Assembly: GCF_027942865.1 (NCBI RefSeq)
Contig: NC_134510.1
Span: 28,747,163 to 28,811,162 of the forward strand
Reading direction: 5' to 3'
From: Odontesthes bonariensis
Lineage: Eukaryota > Chordata > Actinopteri > Atheriniformes > Atherinopsidae
Length of the DNA: 64,000 nucleotides
A program made the position numbers and the translations under genes. Below the pieces are notes generated by a model. It did no database searches and was not told where the DNA came from. It worked only from the letters and a program-made list of their open reading frames with translations. Positions 23,301 through 35,100 of the stretch are shown one piece after another. Positions within the stretch are counted from its first letter, which is position 1; each line of letters opens with the position of its first letter.

Positions 23301-26300
23301 TCACTGCCCACACAGTGGATGCCACCTGGTCCAGTAACTCGCTGCGACTCCAAGCCTTTTGATGACTTTTTGAAGGTAAACTCGACTGCTTCGCCCTCCT
23401 TCAGGCTGCGGAAGCCCTCCATGTGCAATTTGCTCTTAAAGGGAACAAATTGGAGATTTCTCAGCATTAACATGTTTGTGTATGTTACACTTATGTTGTG
23501 ATTCAATTGTGCAAAGCATTTAAATTATGCTAAGGACAATGGGAAAAGGAGGAATGTGTTATTCCTTACAAATACTTTATTCTCTATATCATTTAACTCT
23601 AATAAGTGGTGATAATTTGATGTTTGAAAGGTCCCCATATTGACCAGATTACCTCCACAGTGAGCGTGTGGACACTTTGACCTCTGACAACAACCCCCAT
23701 CCATTCCTCACTGTGTGATACCATCAGAGCACTTATCTGGTATTTTAAGGTGATCACTAAGGTGCCTCACCTGATAAATAAACAAGCCCGCACAGAGCTT
23801 ATTGTTCCTACTTTACCCAGCAGTTTGTACACACCACCATGCATTACAAAGCCTCATTGCCTTAATGCTGCATTGTCTTTTCTCCGTGTTTGAGTGGTAA
23901 ACCTGGTGAGAATAACCTTCAACCCACCCCCTCCCCACCCGAGAGACAGCATTCCACACTGCTGCCCCTACCCCCATCCCTCTTCCCACCCAGATCTCAA
24001 AGCTCCACTAAGACACTGACCACCACTAACCCTAAACTACAGGATGCAGGGTTTGGTTGGTGCTCGTGTTGGGGGTGGGGTGACAAGGCTTCTCTGTGAA
24101 GTTGGGGGTCAGGGTGACATTCCTTGGATAGTTGTTTGGCAGAAAGACATGAAAGATATAAAGTGAAGGGAAAGCACAAATGATTAACATCTCCCTCTGA
24201 TATCAGTGCTTAAAGATGTGATCTTAGTGACAAAAGACCTGATTTCATTTTGTTGGAATTTGACAAGCAATAAAGTTAGAGTGGCACGTCTGCTTACTTA
24301 ATAAACAATGGATCTGGAGATATGAATGTTCAGCTACTTATTCTTTGACACTATTTGTACCTTGAGTAAAATAAAAATAAAAAAAAAGGTTCTTCTTAAT
24401 ACATGAAAAGAACATTTCCACTTCCTAAAGAAATAACAGGTAGATAAAGGAAGGAAAGGTGTGGTGCAGGTTTGAGGATAAATCCCTTAGACTAGTTAAT
24501 ACATCATGGGAATTCCCTCTATAAAACTCCCTTGGTGGGACTGATTAAATTGTCACGCAAACTGTTGACATAGGAAGAGCAATCTATTTAATTTTGCAAG
24601 TCTGTTTTGATAGACTAATCCCATTTCTTTGATTCCACTTCAAGCAAAGCAACACCCATATATCACTTACGACCAATGGTCTGCCATCTTTGTTTGTCAA
24701 AACCACCAGGGATCAAACAAAGCACGCAATTTATTGTGAGAAGATAAATTCAGAGCAGGTTACAATTTAAAAGGATACATTTAATATATTTCTTAAGATG
24801 CAGCTTCAGAGTACACAATCGGAACACATCAGTCTTCAAGATGTACATTAGACAACACAAACAGGGGTCCCAGCAAGCTGCCAACTAGCAATGCCTTCTT
24901 CTTACAAGACAAATGCCAAAGTTCCGTCTTCTGTAACCCTAAAGCATCCAGTAAACATTGAGTATGTGCTGCACAGTCCTTAGTAATGACAAAGCATGAT
25001 TGGTGAGCCATGACACTTGAGTGGCAACATGGACATCCACGGAGCCCCAGTCCAATCAGGTATCTCCACCAGGGTGACCGTTAACCCACTTCCTCTCCCA
25101 TGTGTGACCACCCCCATAACAGACCTTCACCAGTCACATGGCCAAACCAGGTTATTCTCTCACAGGTAGGGAACCAGGGTGGGGTCTTTCATTTTCAAGG
25201 GTTTGATATGTTGTTATGGCACTATTAGTGGGGTCTACTGGAAACTATGTCGAGAATATGTCTGGAAGCCAAGTGAGGTAAAGAAAGACATCAGAGCAGC
25301 AAGGGACAACAACAGGACTTCTGCAGGGACAAAGGAGGGCTCTGTCACAACCGAGGAGTGCTTCATTCAGATGCATGGCTCTATTATCCACCTGCACAAA
25401 GGCCAGCGGACCCTGGGGCTTAATTTTCATTGACACGTGGCCACTAATTCTAGTACTGAGGCCTTTACGTCCTCATATCCCCTACACATTTATCACCGAC
25501 ACCTGGTTGGGCATGTCTTTGAGATAAAACGAAAGTTACAATGTCACAGAATTGTTATTTTGGTCAAATAAAGCACTTAACATTAGAACTAAATCTGAGC
25601 TATGATATCAAAGCCACAAAATACTATAGTCCCTTTATGCTGCTAAAATAAATGATAGAAATGAATAAATGGATTATGCGTTATCAAAATTAGGCCCCTT
25701 TTCATGGTTCAGTGGTCTCACAGACCATAGAGAGATACTCTACAATACTAAACATATAAACATCTGGGGAAATCCTAATTTGGTTTCATTACAATGATTT
25801 AGGTGGCCGTTTGGACCATGTAAGCAAGGTATAGTAATGACAGTTGGCAGGAAAACTGGAACCGATAGCCTACCACGTGTCTCTTCAACTTCATTTAAAC
25901 CTGCTGGAGCACTAAGCTGCAGGTTTCTATCCTCAACTGAACCCATGTTTTGGGTTGCATTATGAGTAATCAAATACCAGCTTCCTGTACATTTCAGTTA
26001 CAACTCTTGCACAGAAAAATCAAATCTTTCTATATGCATCATCATATAGCAGCAGAAGGAAACGAGCTTCTTGAGACAAACAGGCAACTTGTGGGGGATT
26101 TATTGATGGCAAATAAAGTTTAATCTTTAAAAATCTGATTGGGATTTTTTCAGACAAATGTCTCCACATTTTAAGACCATAGAATGAAGGTGTGTGAATA
26201 AGGAAATAGACCTAAAATAAAAACCTGTGGCCCTCTTTAAAGGAGTCTTAGCTATAAAGAGTAGTGTGGCACTATACCACACACACACAGGGGGTTGAGC

Positions 26301-28421
26301 AGACACCAGAGAGCCTTTAATCACTTTATGACAGGAACTTTGAGGTGAATGGGCAGCTTGTGGGGATGTCTCTCATTCACATGCTAAACCTTTATCTTAC
26401 CAGACAGAAATGGAGGCGCTTGCACGGATGAGAAGGAGGTAAATGCAATTGGAAATTTTAAAAGGTGGATGAAGGTTTGGTGAAGACAAATCTTGGTGAA
26501 GTTTGGACAAATACTTTGGATCAAAGGAAAACATTTTAAAAGATGACTGATGGGGCAAAAAGAGTTCAGACAAATAAAACCACTGGCTGCAAAAAAATTA
26601 AAATAAAGTGATGGTACCAATGAGCACATCAGTATCAAACGCAACCCAAACCTAAAAAAAAAAAAAACAAACAAAATAAAAGCGATTGCAAACCCTGTTT
26701 AGATATGTGTCCTTTTGGTTGTTGTTCTATACTGACTGAGGTACATATGTCAAACATATGTGTGCATATCAACAATCTGTAGTCATAGAGCATAAATGCC
26801 AAAACCCCTCTTCTTGTTCTAAACCCACACTAATATCAGCAATTATCTGTCCACATCTCTCAGTTAAGTCTCCTCTTTCTTAAAAGACCAGTTTCATTGA
26901 TGAAAGCCTGTTTAAGTGTTTAAACCTCACTGAACATAAAAAAAAAGAAAATGTTCACGTCTCCACCACATATACCAGTGTCAAATGAGTGTAAAAAACT
27001 CAAGGAGGCCTGCTGCTCTCCTTCAGCTGCAACACGTGTTTCTTCGTTGGAGAAACACCCACCGCACAGCAGAAACCCTCAATCTAAACCATTTAAAATA
27101 TCAAAACAAATGCTCATCTATGTAGCCTATGCACTTCACATTTGGATGCATTTATATTCGGAAATCTTTCGATTTCCGAAGTTCTGCCTGGAATAAAACG
27201 GAGGACAAACACCCTAAATTAATTAAGCAGCACTGAAAACAGGTGGAGTGATCCCCTTCCTGCTAAAAAAAAAAAATCAACGTTTTTTTTTTTTCCTTTT
27301 CTTTTCTGGGAGGGGAGAAAAGCATTTTCAGATTTAAATGGATGTCTTTGTTCGGATGTAGAAAGTAACACCAGTGCTGGGTGTCGTTTGATGCACTTTA
27401 AGCGCCCAAGCAGATCCTACCTGATGGACAAACACATCAACCGGCTCGTCAAGTGGCACTCCCTCCCGGTCGGTCATGGACAGGAACCCGAAGCCCATGC
27501 GGACGTTGAACCACTTGCAAACGCCGAGCCCGTGGAAAGACTGTGAATCCTCCTCTGTGCTCGGTGCCTCATCCTCCTCAGTCTTACATACTCCTGCAAT
27601 GAAAAATGCGATGCGTTCAGAGCGCGCCTCGCGGAGTTAAAGATGTTTAAACTCCCGCACTTCATCTAAAACGGCAAAATTCGGAGGTTTCAAAACTTTT
27701 TGTCTTTCGCTTTACCGCATCGGTAGCTTAATCAATCAATGTATCAGTGACCGAACACGCCGAGCTCAGGCTTTGGTGCAATGTGAATGCAAATGAATAA
27801 AAGAAAGCAGTTCCATTTAAGTAACTGTGCGAATATGCTGCGAACTGGTACAAAAATAAGTCATCTTGCAAGCTTCGGGATGTCAGAACATTTCTAAGAG
27901 CGTTTAATGGATTGCAACATCACGTGTGTGAACAATGGCTGGAAATAATCCACTACAATCAGAGACAGTCCGTCAGAACACAACTCAATTAACTTAGAGA
28001 GCATCAAAGTGCAGTTTGTAAAGTTACTCAACCTGGGAACTCCTGGTTAGAAACGGAACCCATGTCTTCAGTTCTGCCTTGAGTCAAAATTAGCACCCAA
28101 ACTGCAGTATCCTTTTTTTTTTGCCCTCAAACTGGGTAATCCTCACAGATTGCCACGTTCATGCAAAATGCTGCGAAAAACTGAAGCTGCGCAGCGAGAG
28201 GGAAAGCTGGAGAGGGAGGTAAACAAAAGGGGGCTGGCAACCTATCCCCCCTAAACAATGAAGGGTGGGGGGGTCAAGGGGAGAATTTTTGCAGAAAGAC
28301 CCCCCACTCACCCACCCCCCAATAACATCTTAAACAATGCAACTAAACCATGCAACTCTAACCTTACTGAGATATAAAGCAAAACTAAAAAAAAAATAAT
28401 AATAATCATACCTTCTGCCAT
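20305..28421 (-). CDS. lin28a: RNA-binding pluripotency factor Lin-28 homolog A
   Basis: LIN28A binds let-7 precursors and many mRNAs, blocks let-7 maturation and controls developmental timing and pluripotency. Exons: 28412-28421, 27421-27593, 23250-23434 and 20305-20518, giving 193 residues. The first exon encodes only MAE plus one base. The cold-shock domain starts near residue 26 (GLGVCKWFNVRMGFGFLSM) and runs to about 100. A basic linker (KGKKVQKRRSKGDR) leads to two CCHC zinc knuckles: C124-C127-H132-C137 and C146-C149-H154-C159. The acidic, Ser/Pro-rich tail ends ETSD. I chose lin28a over lin28b because the tail is short and there is no long C-terminal extension. Introns 2 and 3 are large (about 4.0 and 2.7 kb). 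A run of about 13 G lies just inside intron 3, next to its donor. Confidence 0.95.
20519..23249 (-). other. lin28a intron 3
   Basis: A 2.7-kb intron between the cold-shock exon and the zinc-knuckle exon. It holds a CTCF-like motif (20897-20909), an X-box-like motif (21659-21672), a GC-richer stretch at about 21200-21500 with no recognisable protein, and a C-run at 23221-23233. No gene was found inside. Confidence 0.7.
20897..20909 (+). promoter_or_regulatory. CTCF-type motif in lin28a intron 3
   Basis: CCACTAGATGGCA fits the degenerate CTCF core CCASYAGRKGGCR at every position. Binding is inferred only. Confidence 0.45.
23435..27420 (-). other. lin28a intron 2
   Basis: A 4-kb intron that splits the cold-shock domain, with its donor at 27420 and acceptor at 23435. 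Nothing in it reads as an exon of another gene. A palindromic GGGAATTCCC beside a TATAAA lies at 24508-24525. A moderately GC-rich part near 24820-25440 could be conserved non-coding sequence but is unproven. Confidence 0.65.
27594..28411 (-). promoter_or_regulatory. lin28a intron 1 with octamer, E-box and SOX-type motifs
   Basis: The intron follows a tiny coding first exon. It holds an exact POU octamer, ATGCAAAT (27787-27794), an E-box CACGTG (27921-27926) and AACAATG SOX-type motifs at 27931-27937 and again further on. OCT4, SOX2 and MYC inputs are plausible for LIN28A, but occupancy is inferred. Confidence 0.4.
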
Positions 28422-28555
28422 GTTAGTGGGCCAGTTTTACTCCAAATGTTCACTGCTGTCGAGCCCTTATTCCTGTCCTGCTCTGGTCAGCGCTGTTGGT
28501 CAATATAACTGACAATTTCTCATCCAACAAAACCCCCCACACTCTCGGTCATGTC

Positions 28556-28622
28556 CACGTGATTCACGTTTACAGTCCCCAAGGATACATGCATTGTCAC
28601 GGAAGGACCAATCACGACAAAA
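28556..28622 (-). promoter_or_regulatory. lin28a proximal promoter elements (E-box, CCAAT)
   Basis: A CACGTG E-box lies at 28556-28561 and a CCAAT at 28618-28622, within 200 bp upstream of the lin28a start codon. No TATA box was identified at a convincing distance. Confidence 0.4.
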
Positions 28623-28817
28623 CGAAAAATATTAATATTCTTCCATTTTTTTTTCCCCTTTTCAAACCTTGAATTATGTGGCGGTGATCACAGTTACTGT
28701 AAAAAAATATATATATATATTTGTGTACTGGCAGGATTATGTTGGTGTATACACATGTTAAACCTGCTTTTATTCAGATATTTCTTAAACAAACAGCTCG
28801 AGTTATGACACGTAATG

Positions 28818-28830
28818 GAGTAAAATATAT

Positions 28831-28861
<31 letters not shown>
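28818..28861. repeat. (TA)n microsatellite pair
   Basis: Two alternating AT runs, separated by a short break, upstream of lin28a. Another short (AT)n lies near 28708-28720. Confidence 0.85.
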
Positions 28862-29163
28862 TTTCTAAATAACATTTGCTCTACATGTGTGCAGTAAACT
28901 GGGGTGAGAAATGAGGGAAATATCATGATGGCGATTTAATTCCTTGGATGGATTTTTCTCAAAATAAGTGTTATTTTTTTCATTTAGGAGCCTAACTTTC
29001 TTAGTTTTTTAAATAAAATCGCTTTGATATTTAGAGTTTTTGTTATATTTCTAAAATAATACATTTTCTTTTTCTGCTATCAGTAAAATCCTGCCTTAAT
29101 ATGCACGGGGCACGTTTTTGTTGTCGATCCAGGTGGTATTTTGAGGAGGCAGAGGGTCGTGTG

Positions 29164-29212
29164 TCCCCCCCCCCCCCCCCCCCCCCCCCAACACACACAC
29201 ACACACACACTT
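29164..29212. repeat. Poly(C) tract followed by (AC)n
   Basis: A run of about 25 C is followed directly by an (AC)n run of about ten units. The two abutting unusual tracts favour non-B DNA (G-quadruplex or i-motif, and Z-DNA) and are prone to length errors in assembly. Confidence 0.9.
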
Positions 29213-29936
29213 AAAAATGGGGAGAGAAGAGCTCTGACGAGTCCAAAAACCTGAACTGAAGAAAGAAAGTGAACAGGAAAACTAAAAAAGATTGGCAGCA
29301 AAACGCTTTATGAAATCAACCCACGATTTAAGGCTGCCTCACGAAAACAAGCAAACGAATTCATGGATCAATAGTGATTGATCACATCATGTTAAGATGT
29401 TGACACGTGTCCTTGTGGAGTGATGGATGCGTTAAAGAGAAGAGGGTATCTGACCAACCCCACGACTGTCCAAATCCGAAATAACAGACTATATTAATCG
29501 AAATAATGATGATAATAGATCACTACGTTGCGTTTTAAACAAGTTCATGTGAAAAAAGGCAAGACGTTTTGTTTTTATTGATTTTAATTGAATTATCAGT
29601 CTCATTTTTGTAATAAAATCAAGCAAAAAAATAAAAATAAAACAAATATATATATACATATATATATATATGAAAAACAATTAGTGTAATTTGCTTGTTT
29701 GAATCAGTACCATCAAATGTCAGCAAGACAAGTGTCATGCTGGAAATTCCCACTTGTATGTTTGATAACTTTAGATTTGTTCATTTATTAATTAATTCAA
29801 AATTAATAAAAAATTAAATCTGTGGTAAGGAAAATGGTTTAGCTGGCTTATATCCCTCTTTTGTAGGTCTGCCATAATTATTAGTCTAAAACTTAAACTT
29901 CGGTCATATTTTCTTGAATACTAAACCTCTGTAGGG

Positions 29937-29967
29937 TGTGATGATGATGATGATGATGATGATGATG
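29937..29967. repeat. (TGA)n trinucleotide repeat
   Basis: About nine to ten perfect ATG/TGA units in the lin28a/maneal spacer. Confidence 0.9.
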
Positions 29968-30156
29968 TGTTTCAGAGACATGTGGAGTGATGTGATGTGG
30001 AGTTCATCCCCACGACCACAACGACCCCTTGTGGACACACAAAAAACATGCTTGGTTACGACGACGATGATGGTGGTGATGATACTTTTAATACTTTAAT
30101 ACTCATTTCTTTTCCCCCCACAGCTGCTTCGCTGACATGTCACCAAAAGACAACAA

Positions 30157-30171
30157 ACACCAGGGGGCGCC
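30157..30171 (+). promoter_or_regulatory. Strong CTCF-like motif between lin28a and maneal
   Basis: ACACCAGGGGGCGCC differs from the CTCF core CCACCAGGGGGCGC at one weakly constrained position. It lies in the divergent spacer, with the same strand sense as the motif in lin28a intron 3. Confidence 0.5.
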
Positions 30172-30539
30172 ACAATAACAAAAGACGAGGCCCCTAAAAG
30201 TCAAATGGCAACGATTGATATTAAATGACAACAGCACAGAACTTATCAAAATAAACATTTTCACAGGCTGAGCACCCTGACCAGATAAAGGTTTTCCTTT
30301 ACCATCATAATATCTTTAGTGTTTATACCATTCATGTGTTGACACAAAGCCCTGGAAGCTACATAGGCTACACACACACATTTATTCTCATTTGGATAAA
30401 CCAATATTTTAATCTTTTTAGGTTTACTATAGTAATTAGTGATTTTATTTTGTAACTTTCTGAATGAAAGATTGAAGACCCTGACTTTCTGTTTTTCAGT
30501 AGTTTGAAGGTATCCAGAATCATAAGGTATTCTTGGTGA

Positions 30540-30607
30540 TTAAGCCAACACCATGATGCCAATGAGTTGTATATGTACAAAGCTCATTGGCATCATGGTG
30601 TTGGCTT

Positions 30608-30650
<43 letters not shown>
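30540..30650. repeat. Perfect 26-bp hairpin followed by poly(A) and (TA)n
   Basis: The arms are 30541-30566 and 30583-30608, exact reverse complements, extendable by one pair on the outside. The 16-nt loop can itself pair TTGTA with TACAA. A run of about 28 A and a (TA)n follow at once. It could be a recent short inverted duplication, a palindromic insertion, or an assembly artefact next to the homopolymer. Confidence 0.9.
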
Positions 30651-32113
30651 CATGTATTTGTATTTATGTCCCGTCTTTATTTGCTTTAATATAGTATGTT
30701 ATACTTAAAACGGTAATAAAAGCTGCTTTATACGCGTTTGTTTACCAGCGCTAACTTATTTTCTTCTTTAGACAAAAACCTCTGAAAAGTCACATATTTT
30801 AATTTATTTATTTATTTTGAAGATGATGGATTTATCGAAAGATTAAAAGGCTCAACCCCTCGTTCGCATGGAACTGCTTAGTGGATGAAGAAAACGATTT
30901 AATGAAGTGTCAGCAAGTCGGATCGTTTCCATCGCAGAGGTCAGTGTCTCTAAAATGCTGCCTAATATCTTGGCCGGAAGCCAAAGCTTTCAGTCTGCAC
31001 AGCCGGATTCAAGGCCAGCAAAATACCGAATATATCAAGTTCCAGTGCATTATTACAGAAATATATCAATTTATCCAGTTTTAAACCAGAAAATACAAAT
31101 GCATCGAACTGAGTTTCCACCGAGGACTTTACGTCTTATAGTAGCTAATCATACCCGTTGCTCTAACTTCCCTGCTCTCTACACCATTATACTCATGTTT
31201 CCAGACGGAAGTTGTCTACATTCGGTCAGTCCATGAATGCATCGTGGTAAAGAAGCTTGTGTTCCAAGAAATGACCACTTGGTGGCAGTCTGAGTTGAAA
31301 CTCAGGGCAAGTTACAGAAAGGAGCACAGTTTTAACTTTACAAATCCTTATAGCAACGGATTTCCTGATAGAGATGAGTCACGATGACCATGCCACTTCA
31401 GATTAATTGATAAAGAAAGCATAGACCTGATGGTGTAAGCACCGATTGTTTTTCTTATTTAAAAAAAAAAAGAATCTTGAACCTCTCTGAGGGTGTGCAG
31501 CCACGCGCAGGCTAAACGATGACGTGACAGGCCCTGCCTCTTTGACATCCAATACGAACAGTGTGAAAGAGAAGCCGACCAACCGCGAGGGTTTTTAAAC
31601 TCCTCTGAACACCATCGCCGGTGAGCAGCATCCCTCTTGCAGTTCGGACGCAGGTCGGGTGTGGGAAGCAGCTTCTGGGTGGGACAGGGCGCCCAACCGG
31701 AGCGGTGAAGGAGCTCAGGGAGTTTGTTTGGAGACCAGTGAGTGGAACTAACCTGCAGTACATGCTTATTGGCAGCATTTGTACCCTAAAGCTTTCGGAG
31801 ATTTGCTTTTTTTCAAGAATATTTATAGATCATGGAACAGAATATGGAGTTTGTGAAGGAGGCTGCAATTCGCAGCTCATCATAATGAGAGGCAAAGGTT
31901 GAAGGAGAAAGTTAACAATTCCACATGCAACTGCGTCAGGCTGTCTGCTGCGACCGACCAACAACCATGTAGGCTTGTTCTCTCAGATGGATATATCATC
32001 TAGGTGTTCTTCCATAAGCTGTGAGGTGAGCTCCATCTCAGTGCAGGCGCAGGACATAGGTTTATTTGCGCTCTTGGTCCAGTCCGCGCTGTTTTCTGCA
32101 ACTCTTACCAACC

Positions 32114-35100
32114 ATGGCAAGGCTACGGAGGAAGGCTTGCATTGCCCTGTTTCTTTTTACGCTTTTCATTTTTGGGACCTTAATGGGACTGAGGACCCTG
32201 AAACCCACTGACGGCTTCTCGGATCTGGCTCCGGGCTTGGAACTCCTTCCGATGTTAGGAGGGAAGGTGGACCGGCGCTCCGTGTCCCGTGTCGCGACTG
32301 CACCCCCGGATCAAGCCCGCCCGCCTGGCAGCAACACCAAAGCAATTTTGTCCAACTCCGGTCCCGAGGGGACTATTTTTTATGATATTCATATTTTTTA
32401 CTATACATGGTACGGCAGCCCGTATATGGATGGCAAATATATTCATTGGGACCACATCCTGGTTCCACACTGGGACCCCAAGATCGCATCCAGCTATCCA
32501 AGAGGGAGACACATGCCTCCGGAGGACATCGGCTCTAGTTTCTACCCCGAACTGAATCCGTACAGCTCCCGGGATCCGGACGTGTTGGAGTCTCACATGG
32601 AGCAGATCGGAACATCCGCAGCAGGTACAGTACAGAGATGCACCGTGGATCTTTTAGGTGTGGAAAAAAAACAAAAACAAACAGCTGAGCGTTGTTTTAC
32701 GTGCTCAACAGCTTCACGGAAAACTGGCTTCTCTAAGCACAAAACTGCTTCCGTGTTGGAGGAGAAGCTGAACATTTTCAGCACCACATACCCACTGGAC
32801 AGCTCCCTGACGCTCAGAGAGACTTCATGCTTAAAAAAATTATCCTCTTAAAATGCTCGTGCATTATTAGTACTTATGTCTTCTTGTCTTTTCAAAACCC
32901 TCTCTGACTTGCTTAAGTGAGAGCCAAAGTCTCCTGTCTGGTATCGGGTAACAGACCAATGTGTCAGGCATCAGTAGACTACACATGATAGGCACAAATG
33001 TTTCTGTCCTGCGGGTTATTGTACACCATCCGGAATGATGAGCAGACCATCCAATCTTGTGAAACCTCATCACTATAACAGATGGATCATGAGAGGGCTG
33101 GCTCACAAAGCTTAGTTAAAACAGTCCATTTAATTAGACACAACAGCCAGCCAAACTCTGAACATTTCCACTTGACTTGATGATCTTCTGCCACTCCTTA
33201 TTCTGAGAAATAGAATCAGTAAAAGTGGTTGTTGTCCTTTATTTATGCAGACATGTTTGGGTGCTGCAATGTGATCATCCCAGCAGCAAGTAGACATGAG
33301 TATAATTAATTACCTCTGAGTGTATATCTGATGGGCCAGTTCCGCTCAGGTGCCAAGCACCACTGTGGATGATATGAAGTCATTTTTCTGCCAGCAGCGG
33401 GGTATGAACAAGCAATTCCTTATAGGAATTTATGAGCTGTCACACGCAAAAACTATTGAGAGATTTCTACAAAGCTGCACATAAGTGGCCCTAAGAATAT
33501 AGGTGCAAATTCATTCAAAAAAGACCACAAAGAGATTTACAGAGAGATGAGAAAGATGAGCACAAAAAGCATTATGAAACTGTCTCATTAGTGCTATGTT
33601 TCTAGGAGTTCTTGTTCTTTCCTGGTATCCTCCTGGCCTCGCTGACGACAATGGGGAACCCGCTGAGGATATGGTACCAGCTGTGCTGGATGCTGCGTAC
33701 AGACACAACCTCAAGGTAAAAGGCATCAGCACGTTTTGTGTGTGTGCATGTGTGGAAGAGACCTGAAATCTAGCGAGGAAATAGCCCAAGAGTTGAGGGA
33801 ATCTGGTTTAAGACCTTATATCCAGGGATATCTTTTTGTCTGTTGTTGCAAGAAAGGACTGATAATTTTTTTTCTGCTGTTTTGATCTATTATAAGTCAA
33901 CATCTGCTTATGGAAAATTAGAATTTCAACTGTAATGCTGCTGAAGGTTTTGAAAGTGTATCAGATAAATCCCTGTAGCCAAAGCAATGCAAAATAAAAC
34001 ATGGAGTTAAACAACACCACAAAGAAAAAGCAACATTGAAATATGGGTACAAACCATCTAAAAACTAACCTGGTTAAGAGTTTCCAATTGATATAAATTC
34101 ATTAATTTTTTTTAAGTGTGTTTTTGTGGCCGGAGTAGAAAACTTGAAGAGTTTACCATATATGATGTGTGTCTTGATCTGAAATAGTGACTGCAAGAAA
34201 AACGTTTTGATGTAAAATTAGATACAAGTGTAATTTACCCTGAGAGGCAAAGAAAAAAAAACAGTAGTTACACAACACACACTCACTCTCAAATAAGCAC
34301 AATTCTGTGTGTGTGGTTATAATTTAGTAAAAATGCCAAACAAAAATGAAAGCCCAACATCCTGAGAGACTCTGCTGATGCACTAATGAACAACAGATTA
34401 CCAAAATCAGGAATGATCAAAGGGTTATACATATATTTACATACATATATACACTGTATATATACACGGTTAAATATAGAGATGTCACGAAAAGGAAAAG
34501 TCTCAGTCTCTTCTCAAATACTTTTTTTTGGTAAAGAAAGAATTCACCGCACTTTTTAAATAAGATTTAAATATCAGATTATAATATTTGATCCTGAATA
34601 AAACAGACTACTGTATTATAAATCTCCAAAGGGAAATATATAGTCCTAATTGATTGGTTTTCAACATGAGCTGTAACAATGTCCATGCTAAGGCAGAGTT
34701 ATATTGTTTGTACCATGTATTTGTCAACTGAAGATCACACAAACTACCTAGCTGAATGTCATGAAATCTGGTGAAGAGGTAGCACGTCGACAAAGGAAGA
34801 AATCATTCAGTTTTATTCTCAGACACCAAGGGCTTTCTTTATAATTTAAAAAAGGGCATCTCTGTGACCTTTGACTTGAATGAACTGGGACAGCAGAGTC
34901 CTAAAGGTGGACTTTATTTACAAGAGCTACATGAAATGTTACCATCCACATTAAAGCTTTTGTGGAAAGCTAAAATAAGAGGGCCAAGTATAATACTTTG
35001 AGGGACTTGTACTACTAAACACAGTAACCCATTTTTGATCTGCGTCCGATGACTTTAAACAAAAAAAAGTAGGTTAAACCACATAAATTCACTTACTTGA

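Larger units (their letters stand above)
28422..32113. other. Divergent lin28a / maneal intergenic region
   Basis: This 3.7-kb spacer lies between start codons on opposite strands. It contains the microsatellites, the CTCF-like motif and the hairpin listed separately. The maneal-proximal part (about 31500-32113) is GC-richer and probably includes the maneal promoter and 5' UTR. I found no further gene. Confidence 0.6.

Noticed and set aside
31267-31284. CCACTTGGTGGCA as a third CTCF site
   Set aside because: It lacks the strongly preferred AG in the core, and its palindromic form is easily met by chance.
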